Shown piece after piece: positions 21,043 through 30,375 of a stretch of 64,000 nucleotides of DNA. This stretch comes from Amphritea atlantica (lineage in GTDB: Bacteria > Pseudomonadota > Gammaproteobacteria > Pseudomonadales > Balneatricaceae): contig NZ_JAHKQE010000023.1 of assembly GCF_018860855.1 (NCBI RefSeq), forward strand, positions 1 to 64,000, in the 5' to 3' direction. The stretch's first letter is position 1. Each line of letters starts with the position of its first letter. Made by a program: the position numbers and the translations under genes. Below the pieces are notes generated by a model. The model saw nothing but the letters and a program-made list of their open reading frames with translations, ran no database searches and had not been told where the DNA came from.

Positions 21043-22236
21043 ATGGGAACCACGGATGACAAACAGCACCTCAAGGTGCTGGGTTCGGGCTTGCTCGGAC
21101 TTATTCTAACAATCGGCATCGCACGCTTTTGCTATACCACCCTGCTACCGGTCATGCAGTCTGAAGCGGGACTCAGTGATCTGGCCGGCGGCTATTTAGC
21201 CACCATCAACTACATCGGTTACATGTGCGGTGCAGTATTAGCGGCCACCGTCGGCAATTTAAAAATCAAGGATATCCTCTATCGTGCGGGTCTGATTACG
21301 GCGGTGATTACCACCCTCGGGATGGCGTTTACCGATAACATCTGGCTATGGGGCGTTCTGCGGTTCTTCTCTGGGCTTAGCAGTGCCAGTGGCATGTTAA
21401 TCAGTGCAGGCTTAATCATGAACTGGTTATTGCGTCATGGTCACCGGCCAGAACTTGGTATTCACTATGCCGGCGCAGGTCTGGGTATTATCGTCAGTGG
21501 CCTAGCGGCCGAACTAATGATCGGCCAGCTTGACTGGCAAGAGCAATGGCTCGCCGTCGGTATTCTCGGTTCGCTAATCGCCATTCCCGCGTGGCGTTGG
21601 TTACCCCGCCCCGATACCAGTCATCAAACAAAAGCAGGCATACCACTAGAAGACAATCCTCCTAGTCGCCGCTGGTTGTTGCTGCTGGGAGTGATGTATT
21701 TCTGTGCAGGTTATGCCTACGTAATCAGTGCCACCTTTCTAGTGGCTATTGTCGAAGCTCAGCCAGGCCTACAAGGTGATGGCCAAATCGTCTGGATTTT
21801 TGTCGGTCTGAGTGCCACTCCAGCCGTTATTCTGTGGGATAGATTCGCCCGTCACCAGGGTGCATTGAATGCTCTGTTATTGGCTTTCTTAATTCAGATT
21901 GTCGGCATTATCCTGCCGGTGGTAAGTGATAACCTGTGGGTCGTACTTGTCAGTGCCATACTCTACGGCGGAAGTTTTATCGGTATCGTCAGCATAGTGT
22001 TAGCGATGGCAGGAAGTTTTTATCCCACAAAACCCGCGAAATTGATGGGTAAACTCACCTTACTCTACGGCATTGCACAGATCGGCGCCCCCGCCATTGC
22101 CGGTATTATCGCGGACAGCGGCGGTAGCTATGCCGATTCACTCTATATTGCCGCCGCTGTTTCCGTGTTAGGTGCAGGTATGATTCTGATACTCAAAGCC
22201 AGCCAAGCACAGGAGATCGCCCTAAAATCAACCTAA
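21043..22236 (+). CDS. YbfB/YjiJ family MFS transporter
   Basis: Twelve-helix major facilitator of the YbfB/YjiJ group, 397 residues. Typical traits: LGLILTIGIARFCYTTLLP in helix 1, ISAGLIMNWLLRHGHRPELG between helices 4 and 5, and the GVMYFCAGYAYVISATFLV segment opening the second half. The substrate of this group is not known. Faces a LysR gene, its likely regulator. A terminator follows at once. Confidence 0.88.
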   Translation: MGTTDDKQHLKVLGSGLLGLILTIGIARFCYTTLLPVMQSEAGLSDLAGGYLATINYIGYMCGAVLAATVGNLKIKDILYRAGLITAVITTLGMAFTDNIWLWGVLRFFSGLSSASGMLISAGLIMNWLLRHGHRPELGIHYAGAGLGIIVSGLAAELMIGQLDWQEQWLAVGILGSLIAIPAWRWLPRPDTSHQTKAGIPLEDNPPSRRWLLLLGVMYFCAGYAYVISATFLVAIVEAQPGLQGDGQIVWIFVGLSATPAVILWDRFARHQGALNALLLAFLIQIVGIILPVVSDNLWVVLVSAILYGGSFIGIVSIVLAMAGSFYPTKPAKLMGKLTLLYGIAQIGAPAIAGIIADSGGSYADSLYIAAAVSVLGAGMILILKASQAQEIALKST

Positions 22237-22263
22237 AAAAACGGTTCCTAGGAACCGTTTTTT
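22235..22263. terminator. Bidirectional terminator
   Basis: AAAACGGTTCC/GGAACCGTTTT with a two-base loop and seven T, between converging MFS and SMI1-like genes. Confidence 0.88.
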
Positions 22264-22282
22264 ATAAAATAATGCTTAAAAA

Positions 22283-22684
22283 TCAACTAACTAACCAAAC
22301 TTCCCTAACCCACTCCCAAATAGTTGTCCATTCCTCTACTTCACCGCTCTCGGGTGTCCAATAGACCACTGTACCGTCGATAGTGACGGCATAAAAACCT
22401 CCATCATGGGCACAAATCGGCGTCTGTTCACGGGATAAGCCGATCGACCAAGCATAAGCGGCCACTTCCGGCAGATGGGTATGGGAAGATGGATCAGCCA
22501 CTGTTACCGGTTCAATGGAACCACAGATAACATCACTCACCGTCAAGAGAAACTCTTTAAAATCCGGATAAAGCGGCACACAGATCTCTTCCTCTGCCGC
22601 CACTACATCATCAAAATCCGGCAGTTCTAAAGGAGTTACAACATCAATATTAGCGTCACGTATCGCATCAATTACATCTTGCAT
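22283..22684 (-). CDS. SMI1/KNR4-like protein
   Basis: 133-residue acidic cytoplasmic protein. The middle part (CVPLYPDFKEFLLTVSDVI, then a Gly-poor link and CAHDGGFYAVTIDGTVVYW) follows the SMI1/KNR4 fold pattern of an early helix, PxDFKEFL and a W-rich end (WTTIWEWVREVW). In bacteria this fold is common among toxin-immunity proteins, but also as solitary housekeeping proteins. No toxin gene is next to it. It has its own start after GGAAG and lies 58 bases downstream of the peroxiredoxin gene on the same strand. Confidence 0.6.
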   Translation of the reverse strand: MQDVIDAIRDANIDVVTPLELPDFDDVVAAEEEICVPLYPDFKEFLLTVSDVICGSIEPVTVADPSSHTHLPEVAAYAWSIGLSREQTPICAHDGGFYAVTIDGTVVYWTPESGEVEEWTTIWEWVREVWLVS

Positions 22685-22741
22685 AATTCTTCCACAAACC
22701 TTTACGTATTGACCACTGACAAAAAACTAAACTGAATCGTT

Positions 22742-23215
22742 TCAGAGCAATTCAAGTATAGCTTCGGCGCTACTGACTTCAAACGTTTTGGGCTCTTCAA
22801 CATTGAGGGCAGTAACTACACCGTCTTCAACAATCATCGCATAGCGACGTGAACGCACACCACCAAACGAACCGCTATCCATCTCTAGCCCTAACGCCTT
22901 AGTCAGCTCAGCACCACCATCAGCGACCATGGTAATCTGTTCAGCATTTTGCGACTCAGCCCAAGCTTTCATCACAAACGCATCGTTTACCGATAGACAG
23001 GCAATTAGATCAACACCTTTGCTGAAAATATCATCCGCTTTAACGATATAACCCGGCAGATGGGATGATGAACACGTGGGCGTAAACGCTCCCGGCAGGG
23101 CAAATAACACGACTTTCTTACCTGCAAAAAGTTGTTCAGTACTGACCGCCGCTGTCTCACCCGCGAAGATAGTGCTAACACTGACCGCTGGGATTTTATC
23201 ACCTACTTGAATCAT
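22742..23215 (-). CDS. Prx5-type peroxiredoxin
   Basis: Thiol peroxidase reducing hydrogen peroxide and alkyl hydroperoxides. The peroxidatic cysteine is in PGAFTPTCSSSHLPGY (about residue 49), with Pro and Thr of the PxxxTxxC motif. The downstream Arg is in GVRSRRYAMIVEDG. There is no C-terminal glutaredoxin domain, and no cysteine in the usual resolving position, so it is probably a 1-Cys type needing an external thiol. 157 residues, normal for the family. AGGTAA upstream of ATG. Confidence 0.92.
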   Translation of the reverse strand: MIQVGDKIPAVSVSTIFAGETAAVSTEQLFAGKKVVLFALPGAFTPTCSSSHLPGYIVKADDIFSKGVDLIACLSVNDAFVMKAWAESQNAEQITMVADGGAELTKALGLEMDSGSFGGVRSRRYAMIVEDGVVTALNVEEPKTFEVSSAEAILELL

Positions 23216-23376
23216 AACCGTTACCTATAAAGATGTGATTGAGTGCCGAGTGACACCGATATTACATAAAAACAGATCATCCAGTATTTCATACGATAAA
23301 GAAAGCGAAACAGCGCCTAGCAAACCGATAATACTCACAATTGGTTGAAACATTTATAGAACCCAGAGCCGCATTA

Positions 23377-23622
23377 TTACTGCTTTGTAGCCGCCTCCAT
23401 CGCCTCCACCCTTTTCGCCATCTCGTCCTGTATGTACTGATCCATATCTTTTCCAAACTGCTTAACCTCACTTGGACGAGTCGGTACCGCAGGAATTTCT
23501 GAGTTGCCATTTGTAGCATTCGGCTCTACTGATGTCGAAGAGGACTCAGTATTAGGAGCCATCTGCTGAACGGTCAGCAAGCCAATAATCAGTACCACAA
23601 CCATCAATACGATTAATCTCAT
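23377..23622 (-). CDS. Small single-span membrane protein of unknown function
   Basis: The start at 23622 (MRLIVLMVVVLIIGLL) gives 81 residues: an N-terminal membrane helix or uncleaved signal anchor (about 1-19), a Ser/Thr/Pro/Asn-rich linker and a charged C-terminal helix (QFGKDMDQYIQDEMAKRVEA). I do not recognise a family. It lies between the peroxiredoxin gene and the 101-bp tandem repeats. An ATG at 23667 would add residues not expected ahead of a membrane anchor. Confidence 0.55.
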   Translation of the reverse strand: MRLIVLMVVVLIIGLLTVQQMAPNTESSSTSVEPNATNGNSEIPAVPTRPSEVKQFGKDMDQYIQDEMAKRVEAMEAATKQ

Positions 23623-23739
23623 AACCCAACACCTATGACTGTCGCCCAACAAAGAAGTAATGCACAAGAATAGCAGATTCTCCTCTGTAGAATCATGCGA
23701 CTCAACAAGAGGTATAAATCGAAAGTAAAAACCTCTGCG

Positions 23740-24215
23740 TAGCCTTAGCGTGGGACCTGTGGATCTCTCTCTTACACGAGCAACATAAACTCAACTCGCT
23801 TTCTTACTGATCATGCCCATCACCTTAAAACCTGGGGCTTTACATGGGAGCGGTAGGCAAGGCTTAGCGAACAACGTGTAGCTTTCTCTCTTACACAAAC
23901 GAGCTTAAACAATGCACGGTTTTAATATCATAGCCTGAGACTTTGCATGGGATCGGCAGGCAAGGCTTAACGAGCGATGCGTCACTCTCTCTTACACAAA
24001 CGAGTTTAAACAATGCATGGTTTTAATATCATAGCCTGAGGCTTTGCATGGGAGCGGCAGGCAAGGCTTAGCAAGCGACGTGTCACTCTCTCTTACACAA
24101 ACGAGTTTAAACAATGCATGGTTTTAATATCATAGCCTGAGGCTTTGCATGGGAGCGGCAGGCAAGGCTTAGCGAGCGACGTGTAGCTCTCTTACACGAG
24201 CGAGCGTAAACGCAG
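23740..24215. repeat. 101-bp imperfect tandem repeat, about four copies
   Basis: The marker TTACACAAACGAG or TTACACGAG starts at 23772, 23891, 23992, 24093 and 24192, so the central copies are 101 bp apart and the outer ones 119 and 99. Each full unit also carries GCATGGGAGCGGCAGGCAAG and the palindrome AGCCTGAGGCT. The 23992 and 24093 units are nearly identical; the first is degenerate. It fills the gap between the hypE stop and the small membrane protein gene. No ORF is conserved across the units. Confidence 0.9.
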
Positions 24216-24237
24216 CATGCCGTTTCCATGCAGAGCC

Positions 24238-25284
24238 TCAGCAGATGCGAGGCAGTTGCTCAGCCGACATCCAATCCACCATCCGCTTGCCACCAAACAC
24301 CGTCTCCATCTGCACAAACTTGAGGGGATCGGCGGTCACTTCACCGATGATAGCGGCTTCTGTGCCTTGCGGGTGTTGTCGCATCACGGCCAGAAGCTGT
24401 TCCGCCTTGACCGCCGGGCAGAAGGCGACCAGTTTACCTTCATTGGCAACATAGAGGGGATCGAGCCCAAGAAATTCACAGGCGGCGCTAACCTGTGGTT
24501 TGATTGGCATATTTGCTTCATAAATAGACACGCCTACCCCACTGCTTTGGGCGATCTCATTCAGAGTCGCTGCCAGCCCGCCGCGAGTTGGATCACGCAT
24601 ACAATGAATCTGTGGCACCTCGGTTACCATGGCCGCCACCAAATCATGTAACGCTTGGCTATCAGATTCTATGGAGGTTTCAAAGGTCAGCCCTTCTCGT
24701 AGGGACATGATGGCGACACCATGATCCCCTAAGGTACCAGACAGCAGTACTTTATCCCCCGGCTGCACTCGATTACCCGACAGGTTGAGACCTTCGGGCA
24801 CTACACCGATACCGGTGGTATTGATAAAGCAGCCGTCGCCTTTGCCTCGCTCCACCACTTTGGTATCGCCGGTCACAATGGCGACACCGGCGACTTCGGC
24901 CGCTTGTGCCATGGAGATGACAATGCGTTGCAGATCCACCAGCGCAAACCCCTCTTCAAGGATAAAACCGGCAGAGAGAAACTTAGGGACGGCGCCGGAC
25001 ATCGCCACATCATTAACCGTGCCATGCACAGACAGTGCGCCTATATCGCCACCGGGGAAAAATAGTGGCGAGATCACATGGCTATCGGTGGCCATCACGA
25101 CTCGGCCCGGCGGTAGATTAAAGCAGGCTTGATCATTCATCTGCTCTAACCAAGGGTTAGAAAAAGCCTGCAAAAACAGCTCATCAATCAACTGTGCCAT
25201 GGCTTTACCGCCACCGCCATGGGCCATCTCTACTCGACCATGCTGTAGATCCAACTGATGGCTATATTCAGTTCGTTTGGTCAT
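24238..25284 (-). CDS. hypE: Hydrogenase maturation protein HypE
   Basis: HypE dehydrates the carbamoyl group on its C-terminal cysteine to a thiocyanate, the source of the cyanide ligands of [NiFe] hydrogenase. The protein ends in PRIC, the required C-terminal motif. The AIR-synthase-like fold is visible: VEMAHGGGGKAMAQLI at the N-terminus, ATDSHVISPLFFPGGDIG, GDTKVVERGKGDG, and RDPTRGGLAATLNE. 348 residues. AAGGAA upstream of the ATG. It follows hypD by 84 bases and is the last hyp gene of the run. Confidence 0.96.
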   Translation of the reverse strand: MTKRTEYSHQLDLQHGRVEMAHGGGGKAMAQLIDELFLQAFSNPWLEQMNDQACFNLPPGRVVMATDSHVISPLFFPGGDIGALSVHGTVNDVAMSGAVPKFLSAGFILEEGFALVDLQRIVISMAQAAEVAGVAIVTGDTKVVERGKGDGCFINTTGIGVVPEGLNLSGNRVQPGDKVLLSGTLGDHGVAIMSLREGLTFETSIESDSQALHDLVAAMVTEVPQIHCMRDPTRGGLAATLNEIAQSSGVGVSIYEANMPIKPQVSAACEFLGLDPLYVANEGKLVAFCPAVKAEQLLAVMRQHPQGTEAAIIGEVTADPLKFVQMETVFGGKRMVDWMSAEQLPRIC

Positions 25285-25368
25285 TGTATTTCCTTTACTG
25301 CTCGGCGACCTATTATCTAGGTTCAGGGCTCTAAACTCAGTGCTGTCAACTCAATGCTACGTTAAGGT

Positions 25369-26517
25369 TTATTCAACACTAGCCGTATTAATCAACGATT
25401 CCTGATGACGGCCATAACTATAATAAGCGGCACAAGCGCCTTCACTTGAGACCATACAGGGGCCTAATGGGTTTTCTGGCGTACAGGCACCACCAAACAG
25501 CGTACAGTCACGAGGCGATTTCACCCCATGCAGAATCGCGCCGCATTCACAGGCAGAGTTTTCCGCCGAACTACGGTATTCCACCGGAAAGCGTATTTCC
25601 GCATCAAACTGAGAAAATTCAGGCCGGATTTTCAATGCACTGTGTGGCACAAGACCTAATCCACGCCATTCGAAAGCATCACGCATGGCAAAGGTTTTAT
25701 CGACAATATCCTTGGCCCGTTCATTACCCTCTCGACTGACCGCGCGGGAAAACTCATTTTCGACCTCGGCGCGTCCATCATTTAACTGACGTATCAACAT
25801 GAGGATCGCTTGTAGCAGATCCAAAGGTTCGAAACCGGCAATCACAATCGACTTGTTGTAGTCGGTGGCAAAGCGCTCGTAGGGTTGGCTACCGATAACG
25901 GTACTGACATGGGCTGGGCCGACAAAACCATCCAGCGATAACAAACCTAGCTCACCCGCTTCTGGGGAATCGAGAATACTGCTGATGGCAGCGGGCGTAA
26001 GCACATGGTTACAGAAAACGGTGAAATTGGTCAGCCCAAGCTTCTTCGCCTGATGGATCACCAAAGCCGTCGGTGGCGTCGTCGTTTCAAAGCCGATGGC
26101 AAAAAACACCACCTCTCGGTCAGGGTTATCTTGCGCTAGTTTTAAGGCATCCATACAGGAATAGACCATACGCACATCGGCCCCGGCCGCCCGAGCTTTT
26201 AATAGATTACGTTTCCGTGAGCCCGGCACCCGCATCATATCGCCGTAAGAACAAAGAATAACCCCATGGCTAACAGCCAACTCTATTGCCATATCCAAGC
26301 GGCTGATCGGCAATACACACACCGGACAGCCTGGGCCATGAATCATGTTGACATTATCCGGCAGCAGATCCGGAATACCGTAGCGGAAGATCGCGTGGGT
26401 ATGCCCACCACAAAACTCCATTAGGTTATATTCCCGTGTCGGCTGTGCTTCCTGACGAATCCGCTCGGCTATCTCACGGGCCAGTTTGCCATCTCGATAT
26501 TCTTCGACATATTTCAT
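25369..26517 (-). CDS. hypD: Hydrogenase maturation protein HypD
   Basis: HypD is the 4Fe-4S scaffold that, with HypC, assembles the Fe(CN)2CO unit. Diagnostic motifs: [51 protein letters not shown], and the cysteine-rich C-terminal part ([30 protein letters not shown]). 382 residues. Overlaps the hypC stop by 4 bases, so translation is probably coupled. Confidence 0.96.
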   Translation of the reverse strand: MKYVEEYRDGKLAREIAERIRQEAQPTREYNLMEFCGGHTHAIFRYGIPDLLPDNVNMIHGPGCPVCVLPISRLDMAIELAVSHGVILCSYGDMMRVPGSRKRNLLKARAAGADVRMVYSCMDALKLAQDNPDREVVFFAIGFETTTPPTALVIHQAKKLGLTNFTVFCNHVLTPAAISSILDSPEAGELGLLSLDGFVGPAHVSTVIGSQPYERFATDYNKSIVIAGFEPLDLLQAILMLIRQLNDGRAEVENEFSRAVSREGNERAKDIVDKTFAMRDAFEWRGLGLVPHSALKIRPEFSQFDAEIRFPVEYRSSAENSACECGAILHGVKSPRDCTLFGGACTPENPLGPCMVSSEGACAAYYSYGRHQESLINTASVE

Positions 26518-26768
26518 GAGATCACCTGCTGATTATCACTCATTGCCGCATCCAACTCACCCAGTTCGGCAAATAGCGCGAGGGTTTTGGCCGCCTCTTC
26601 TGGATCGATTTTATTCAACGCATAGCCTACATGGAGAATCACATAATCGCCTTCAACCAGATCAGCAATCAGTGCAATATTGATCTCTTTACGCACCCCA
26701 CCAATATCGGCGATGGCCGTTTCTGCATCAAGAATTTCAACCACCTGTACGGGTATTGCTAAACACAT
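26514..26768 (-). CDS. hypC: Hydrogenase maturation chaperone HypC
   Basis: Small chaperone that carries the iron ligand group to the hydrogenase large subunit. It starts [12 protein letters not shown] with the essential Cys2, and the middle [19 protein letters not shown] is the family signature. 84 residues. Overlaps hypF by 10 bases and hypD by 4. Confidence 0.96.
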   Translation of the reverse strand: MCLAIPVQVVEILDAETAIADIGGVRKEINIALIADLVEGDYVILHVGYALNKIDPEEAAKTLALFAELGELDAAMSDNQQVIS

Positions 26769-29056
26769 TGGAATAACCCCTTTACCACTTGTTTTTCATT
26801 GTTGTTTTCGCCTGCCAACCGCTGTGCTATCTGAGCCTGTCCTAGGCTAATACCGGCATCGTTGCAGGGCAGTAATGCTGCGTTATAAACCGTTAATCCC
26901 GCTTGCTGTAACTGTTTGGTTACGCCTTGACGCAGCAACTGATTAAGAAAACACCCGCCCGCCAAGACCACGACGGAAAGATTCGTCCGGCGGCTGTGGC
27001 ACACCACCCAACGACTCAAGCCATCAATCAGCTGTCGATGAAACAATGCTGCGCCCCAGGCGGGATCTTCGACATCGGCTAACACCTCTAGCAAACGTAG
27101 CAATACAGGCTGGCCGGTATCACTGAAATCGATCATCGCCGGCAGCTCGGGCCAATCATGGTGTTGTAGATAACGGTATGCACTGGCCTCCAACTGCATC
27201 GCGGCCTCCGCTTCAAAGCTATTGTTATGACAGATGCCTAACAGTGACGCCACCGCATCGAACAAACGACCGGCACTACTGGTCAACGGGCAATTAAAGT
27301 TCTGCTTTAACATCTGCTTAACAGTCAGCGCCGCCGGTTGATGAAAACGGTGGGGAATCTCAGCCCCGCGCTGCAACTGATACAATACCGCGGCAGCCGA
27401 ACGCCAAGGTTCGCTGGCCGCCCGATCACCACCAGGCAAAGCCTGTTCAGGCAGATGTCCTAGCCGATGGTATTGATGCCCCTCCACTCGCATCAGTTCG
27501 CCCCCCCAGAGTTGATTGTCAGCACCAAGCCCTAGGCCGTCCAACACTAAGCCCAATACGGGTTCACATAGACGATGCTCTGCCATCACTGAGGCGATAT
27601 GCGCATGATGATGCTGTACTGAATAGAGAGGAATAGCGTGCTGTTGCGCATATTCTCGTGCAAAGCGGCTACTGTAAAAATCCGGGTGTAGATCACATAC
27701 CACCTGTTGCGGCGTTATAGCTAACAGTTGCGTGAGATGTTTAGTCAGTTCCGTCAGTGCCTGACAGCAATCAGGATTATCTAGATCACCGATATACTGT
27801 GAGACATAGGCTTTATCGCCTTGAGTGATACAGAGCGTATTCTTAAAAAACGCGCCTACCGCCAATGTCGACGGGCCGCTTTGCGGTAGCCGTATCACCT
27901 GTGGTGCCAGCCCACGGCCTCGGCGGATCAACGGCATCTCATCCGATAAACCATTAACGACCGAATCATCACAACGGATCTGAATATCCCGATCATGCAA
28001 CACAAAGCCATCGGCAATACCCTGTAACGTCTGCAGCGCCTGCTGATTATCTGTGACCAACGGGTTACCACTACGGTTAGCACTGGTCATCACTAACAAC
28101 GGTGTTTGTGCTTGATTCAACCAATCACTTCCCTTCGGAGAACCACATAGACCGTGTAGCAACAGGTAGTGAATCGGCGTATGGGGCAGCATAACACCAC
28201 ACCAAGCCAGTTTTGGCGCGATACCGGGTAACTCAGCGTTCACAGGACAGAGCAAGACCGGTGCATCCTGTGCCTGTAACCGTTGCTCGCGGGCATCATT
28301 CAACTGCACAATCGCGCGCAATGACTGAGAGTTCAGACCCATCACGGCAAAAGGCTTTGTCGGCCGCTGTTTTCGCTGTCGAAGTCGTGCCACCGCCGCA
28401 GGATTATGAGCATCACACAGCAGGTGAAAGCCGCCGATCCCTTTCACCGCAACAATCTTCCCCTGCTGAATGAGCGCCACGGCGGTACTCAGCGGCTCAA
28501 CCGCTTGCCGCTCACCCTTCGCATCAGCAAAACTTAGCTGGGGACCGCACTCTGCACAGGCATTCGGTTGAGCATGAAAACGACGGTTAACCGGCGAGGT
28601 ATATTCATCCCGACAATCCTGACAGAGCGTAAAACCTGACATCGTTGTCGTTAGCCGATCATAAGGTAGCGCGCGGATAATACTGTAACGGGGGCCACAG
28701 TTAGTACAGTTAATAAAGGGGTAGTAATAGCGTCGATTAGCCACATCAAACAGTTCATAGAGACAATCAGAACAAACAGCAGCATCGGGTGTCGCCCCTA
28801 CCGTTAAGTCTCCACCTTGTGTATGGATAATCGTAAAATCAGAACAGTGCTGTTGCTCGGTCTGATCAACCTGTATTTGATCGATCAATGACATGGTTGG
28901 CTGCTCACGCTCGAGCAACTGCTGGAATTGTTCAAGAACAGCAACCTCGCCCTCGACAAAGATATCGACACCAAAAGCAGAGTTAGCCACCGTCCCCTTC
29001 AGCTTAAGTCGGCGGGCAAGGTTATACACAAAGGGCCGAAAACCGACCCCCTGCAC
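26759..29056 (-). CDS. hypF: Carbamoyltransferase HypF
   Basis: HypF transfers the carbamoyl group from carbamoyl phosphate to HypE. Domains in order: acylphosphatase-like ([18 protein letters not shown]), two paired zinc fingers (CSDC..CTNC and CQDC..CAEC), YrdC-like ATP domain (about 180-370), Kae1/Tob-type domain with HHHAH and LGADNQLWG. The GTG at 29056 falls inside the acylphosphatase loop; the coding frame stays open upstream as far as a TGA at 29111-29113 and encodes the expected first strand, so the true start is probably an unusual ATT/ATC near 29090-29095. First gene of the hyp run. Confidence 0.93.
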   Translation of the reverse strand: MQGVGFRPFVYNLARRLKLKGTVANSAFGVDIFVEGEVAVLEQFQQLLEREQPTMSLIDQIQVDQTEQQHCSDFTIIHTQGGDLTVGATPDAAVCSDCLYELFDVANRRYYYPFINCTNCGPRYSIIRALPYDRLTTTMSGFTLCQDCRDEYTSPVNRRFHAQPNACAECGPQLSFADAKGERQAVEPLSTAVALIQQGKIVAVKGIGGFHLLCDAHNPAAVARLRQRKQRPTKPFAVMGLNSQSLRAIVQLNDAREQRLQAQDAPVLLCPVNAELPGIAPKLAWCGVMLPHTPIHYLLLHGLCGSPKGSDWLNQAQTPLLVMTSANRSGNPLVTDNQQALQTLQGIADGFVLHDRDIQIRCDDSVVNGLSDEMPLIRRGRGLAPQVIRLPQSGPSTLAVGAFFKNTLCITQGDKAYVSQYIGDLDNPDCCQALTELTKHLTQLLAITPQQVVCDLHPDFYSSRFAREYAQQHAIPLYSVQHHHAHIASVMAEHRLCEPVLGLVLDGLGLGADNQLWGGELMRVEGHQYHRLGHLPEQALPGGDRAASEPWRSAAAVLYQLQRGAEIPHRFHQPAALTVKQMLKQNFNCPLTSSAGRLFDAVASLLGICHNNSFEAEAAMQLEASAYRYLQHHDWPELPAMIDFSDTGQPVLLRLLEVLADVEDPAWGAALFHRQLIDGLSRWVVCHSRRTNLSVVVLAGGCFLNQLLRQGVTKQLQQAGLTVYNAALLPCNDAGISLGQAQIAQRLAGENNNEKQVVKGLFQCV

Positions 29057-29306
29057 CTGTCCACTAACCTGAATATTGATAGCTGAAATAATGATAACCC
29101 GCCTCTGCTTTCATCTATGTTGGCTTTGTTATCAGTTTACAAGTTATATGCCAACCTACGGAATATACCCCATGAACCGCTGTAACGGGGAGGGTTACAG
29201 CTTAATGATGAACATCGCATAAAGATCTGCCTGGAAGGTCGTTATGCAGTTTTACTCAAATCTGGCTAACCACCTCCCACCCGATAGGTCAGACAATCGC
29301 TCAGCG

Positions 29307-29627
29307 TTATAGACCTAAGCCGAACCGCAGCAGCATAAAGCAGAGCATACCCAATACGATGGTGGTTAATAAGTCTCGGCGCCAAAACGATACCAATACC
29401 GCAAAAAGCCCAGATAACAACCAAGGATTATCAAACCCTAACCAAAGCTCGCCACGGGGCAAAAGCACCGCTGGCACAATGATCGCGGTGAGCACCGCAG
29501 GCGGCACAAAGCTCAAACTCGTAGTCAACCAAGGAGGAAAGCGCACTCGCCCTGCAACCGCAAACAAGACATAACGAACACTAAAGGTCGCTACAAACAT
29601 CCCAGCAATAAGAAGAAACTCAGTCAT
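29307..29627 (-). CDS. azlD: Branched-chain amino acid exporter small subunit AzlD
   Basis: About 106 residues, four hydrophobic segments, typical of AzlD, which works with AzlC to export branched-chain amino acids and their analogues. Starts MTEFLLIAGMF at 29627, eight bases inside the 3' end of azlC, the normal coupled arrangement. The conserved FPPWLTTSLSFVPPAVLTAI block is present. Confidence 0.92.
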   Translation of the reverse strand: MTEFLLIAGMFVATFSVRYVLFAVAGRVRFPPWLTTSLSFVPPAVLTAIIVPAVLLPRGELWLGFDNPWLLSGLFAVLVSFWRRDLLTTIVLGMLCFMLLRFGLGL

Positions 29628-30375
29628 CGACCACCGCCTTTGCAGGTTCATGTTTGAGTAATAGATGCAAGGAGAGTCCGGTAGCAATACCGCATAACGC
29701 AGCGACGATTAATCCCAATTTATGAGGCATACCAATGGTTGCCATCGCTATCGCGCCAGAGACAATCACCGCCCCCCACATCGGCTTATTCTTTAGATAG
29801 GGCACCACCATCCCGATAAAAGTAACCGACATGGCGAAATCCAACCCCCAATCGGTCATATCGGGAAACGTCTTACCTAAAGCGATCCCTAAACCGGTGC
29901 AAAGTATCCAATTACCATACATCGCCACCCAAGAACCGAGATAGAACCAGTGTGCGTAATCGGTATTCTGCTGCAGCATAAAACGGTTACTGACGGCGGC
30001 GAAGGTTTCATCGGTCAAACCAAACGCCATCATCACACGCCAACGATGGGGCAGATGCGCCACCTTAGGCACCAGATTCGCAGCATAGAGAATATGTCGT
30101 AGATTCACTACAAAGGTAGTGGCAATAATCACAGGAATCGCCGCGCCTGCAGCCATCAAACCCAAAGCGATAAACTGAGACGAACCTGCATAGACCACTA
30201 CCGACATCGCCAATGCGCCCCATACCGACAAACCACTGGGGCCCGCCAATGTACCGAAAATAATCCCAAACGGAATCGCGCCAATAATTAAAGGCAGGGT
30301 TGCCTTAGCCCCTGCTAACATTTCTCGCCGCTTGACGGTACGGCTATCCTGTTTCATCACTGCACCGCTATTCAC
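29620..30375 (-). CDS. azlC: Branched-chain amino acid exporter large subunit AzlC
   Basis: About 251 residues with six or seven membrane segments. Family blocks: LPLIIGAIPFGIIFGTLA, GSSQFIALGLMAAGA, VVNLRHILYAANL, GLTDETFAA. The GTG start at 30375 forms a GTGA overlap with the end of the upstream MarR-GNAT gene and has GAGG eight bases before it. An ATG at 30357 is an alternative. Exports branched-chain amino acids together with AzlD. Confidence 0.92.
   Translation of the reverse strand: MNSGAVMKQDSRTVKRREMLAGAKATLPLIIGAIPFGIIFGTLAGPSGLSVWGALAMSVVVYAGSSQFIALGLMAAGAAIPVIIATTFVVNLRHILYAANLVPKVAHLPHRWRVMMAFGLTDETFAAVSNRFMLQQNTDYAHWFYLGSWVAMYGNWILCTGLGIALGKTFPDMTDWGLDFAMSVTFIGMVVPYLKNKPMWGAVIVSGAIAMATIGMPHKLGLIVAALCGIATGLSLHLLLKHEPAKAVVDD

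Noticed and set aside
22283-22684. SMI1-like gene as the immunity gene of a polymorphic toxin
   Set aside because: No toxin or secretion gene is beside it; the neighbours are a peroxiredoxin and a permease.
24217-24651. Plus-strand ORF across the hypE 3' end
   Set aside because: Antisense of hypE, which has full family motifs and the PRIC end.
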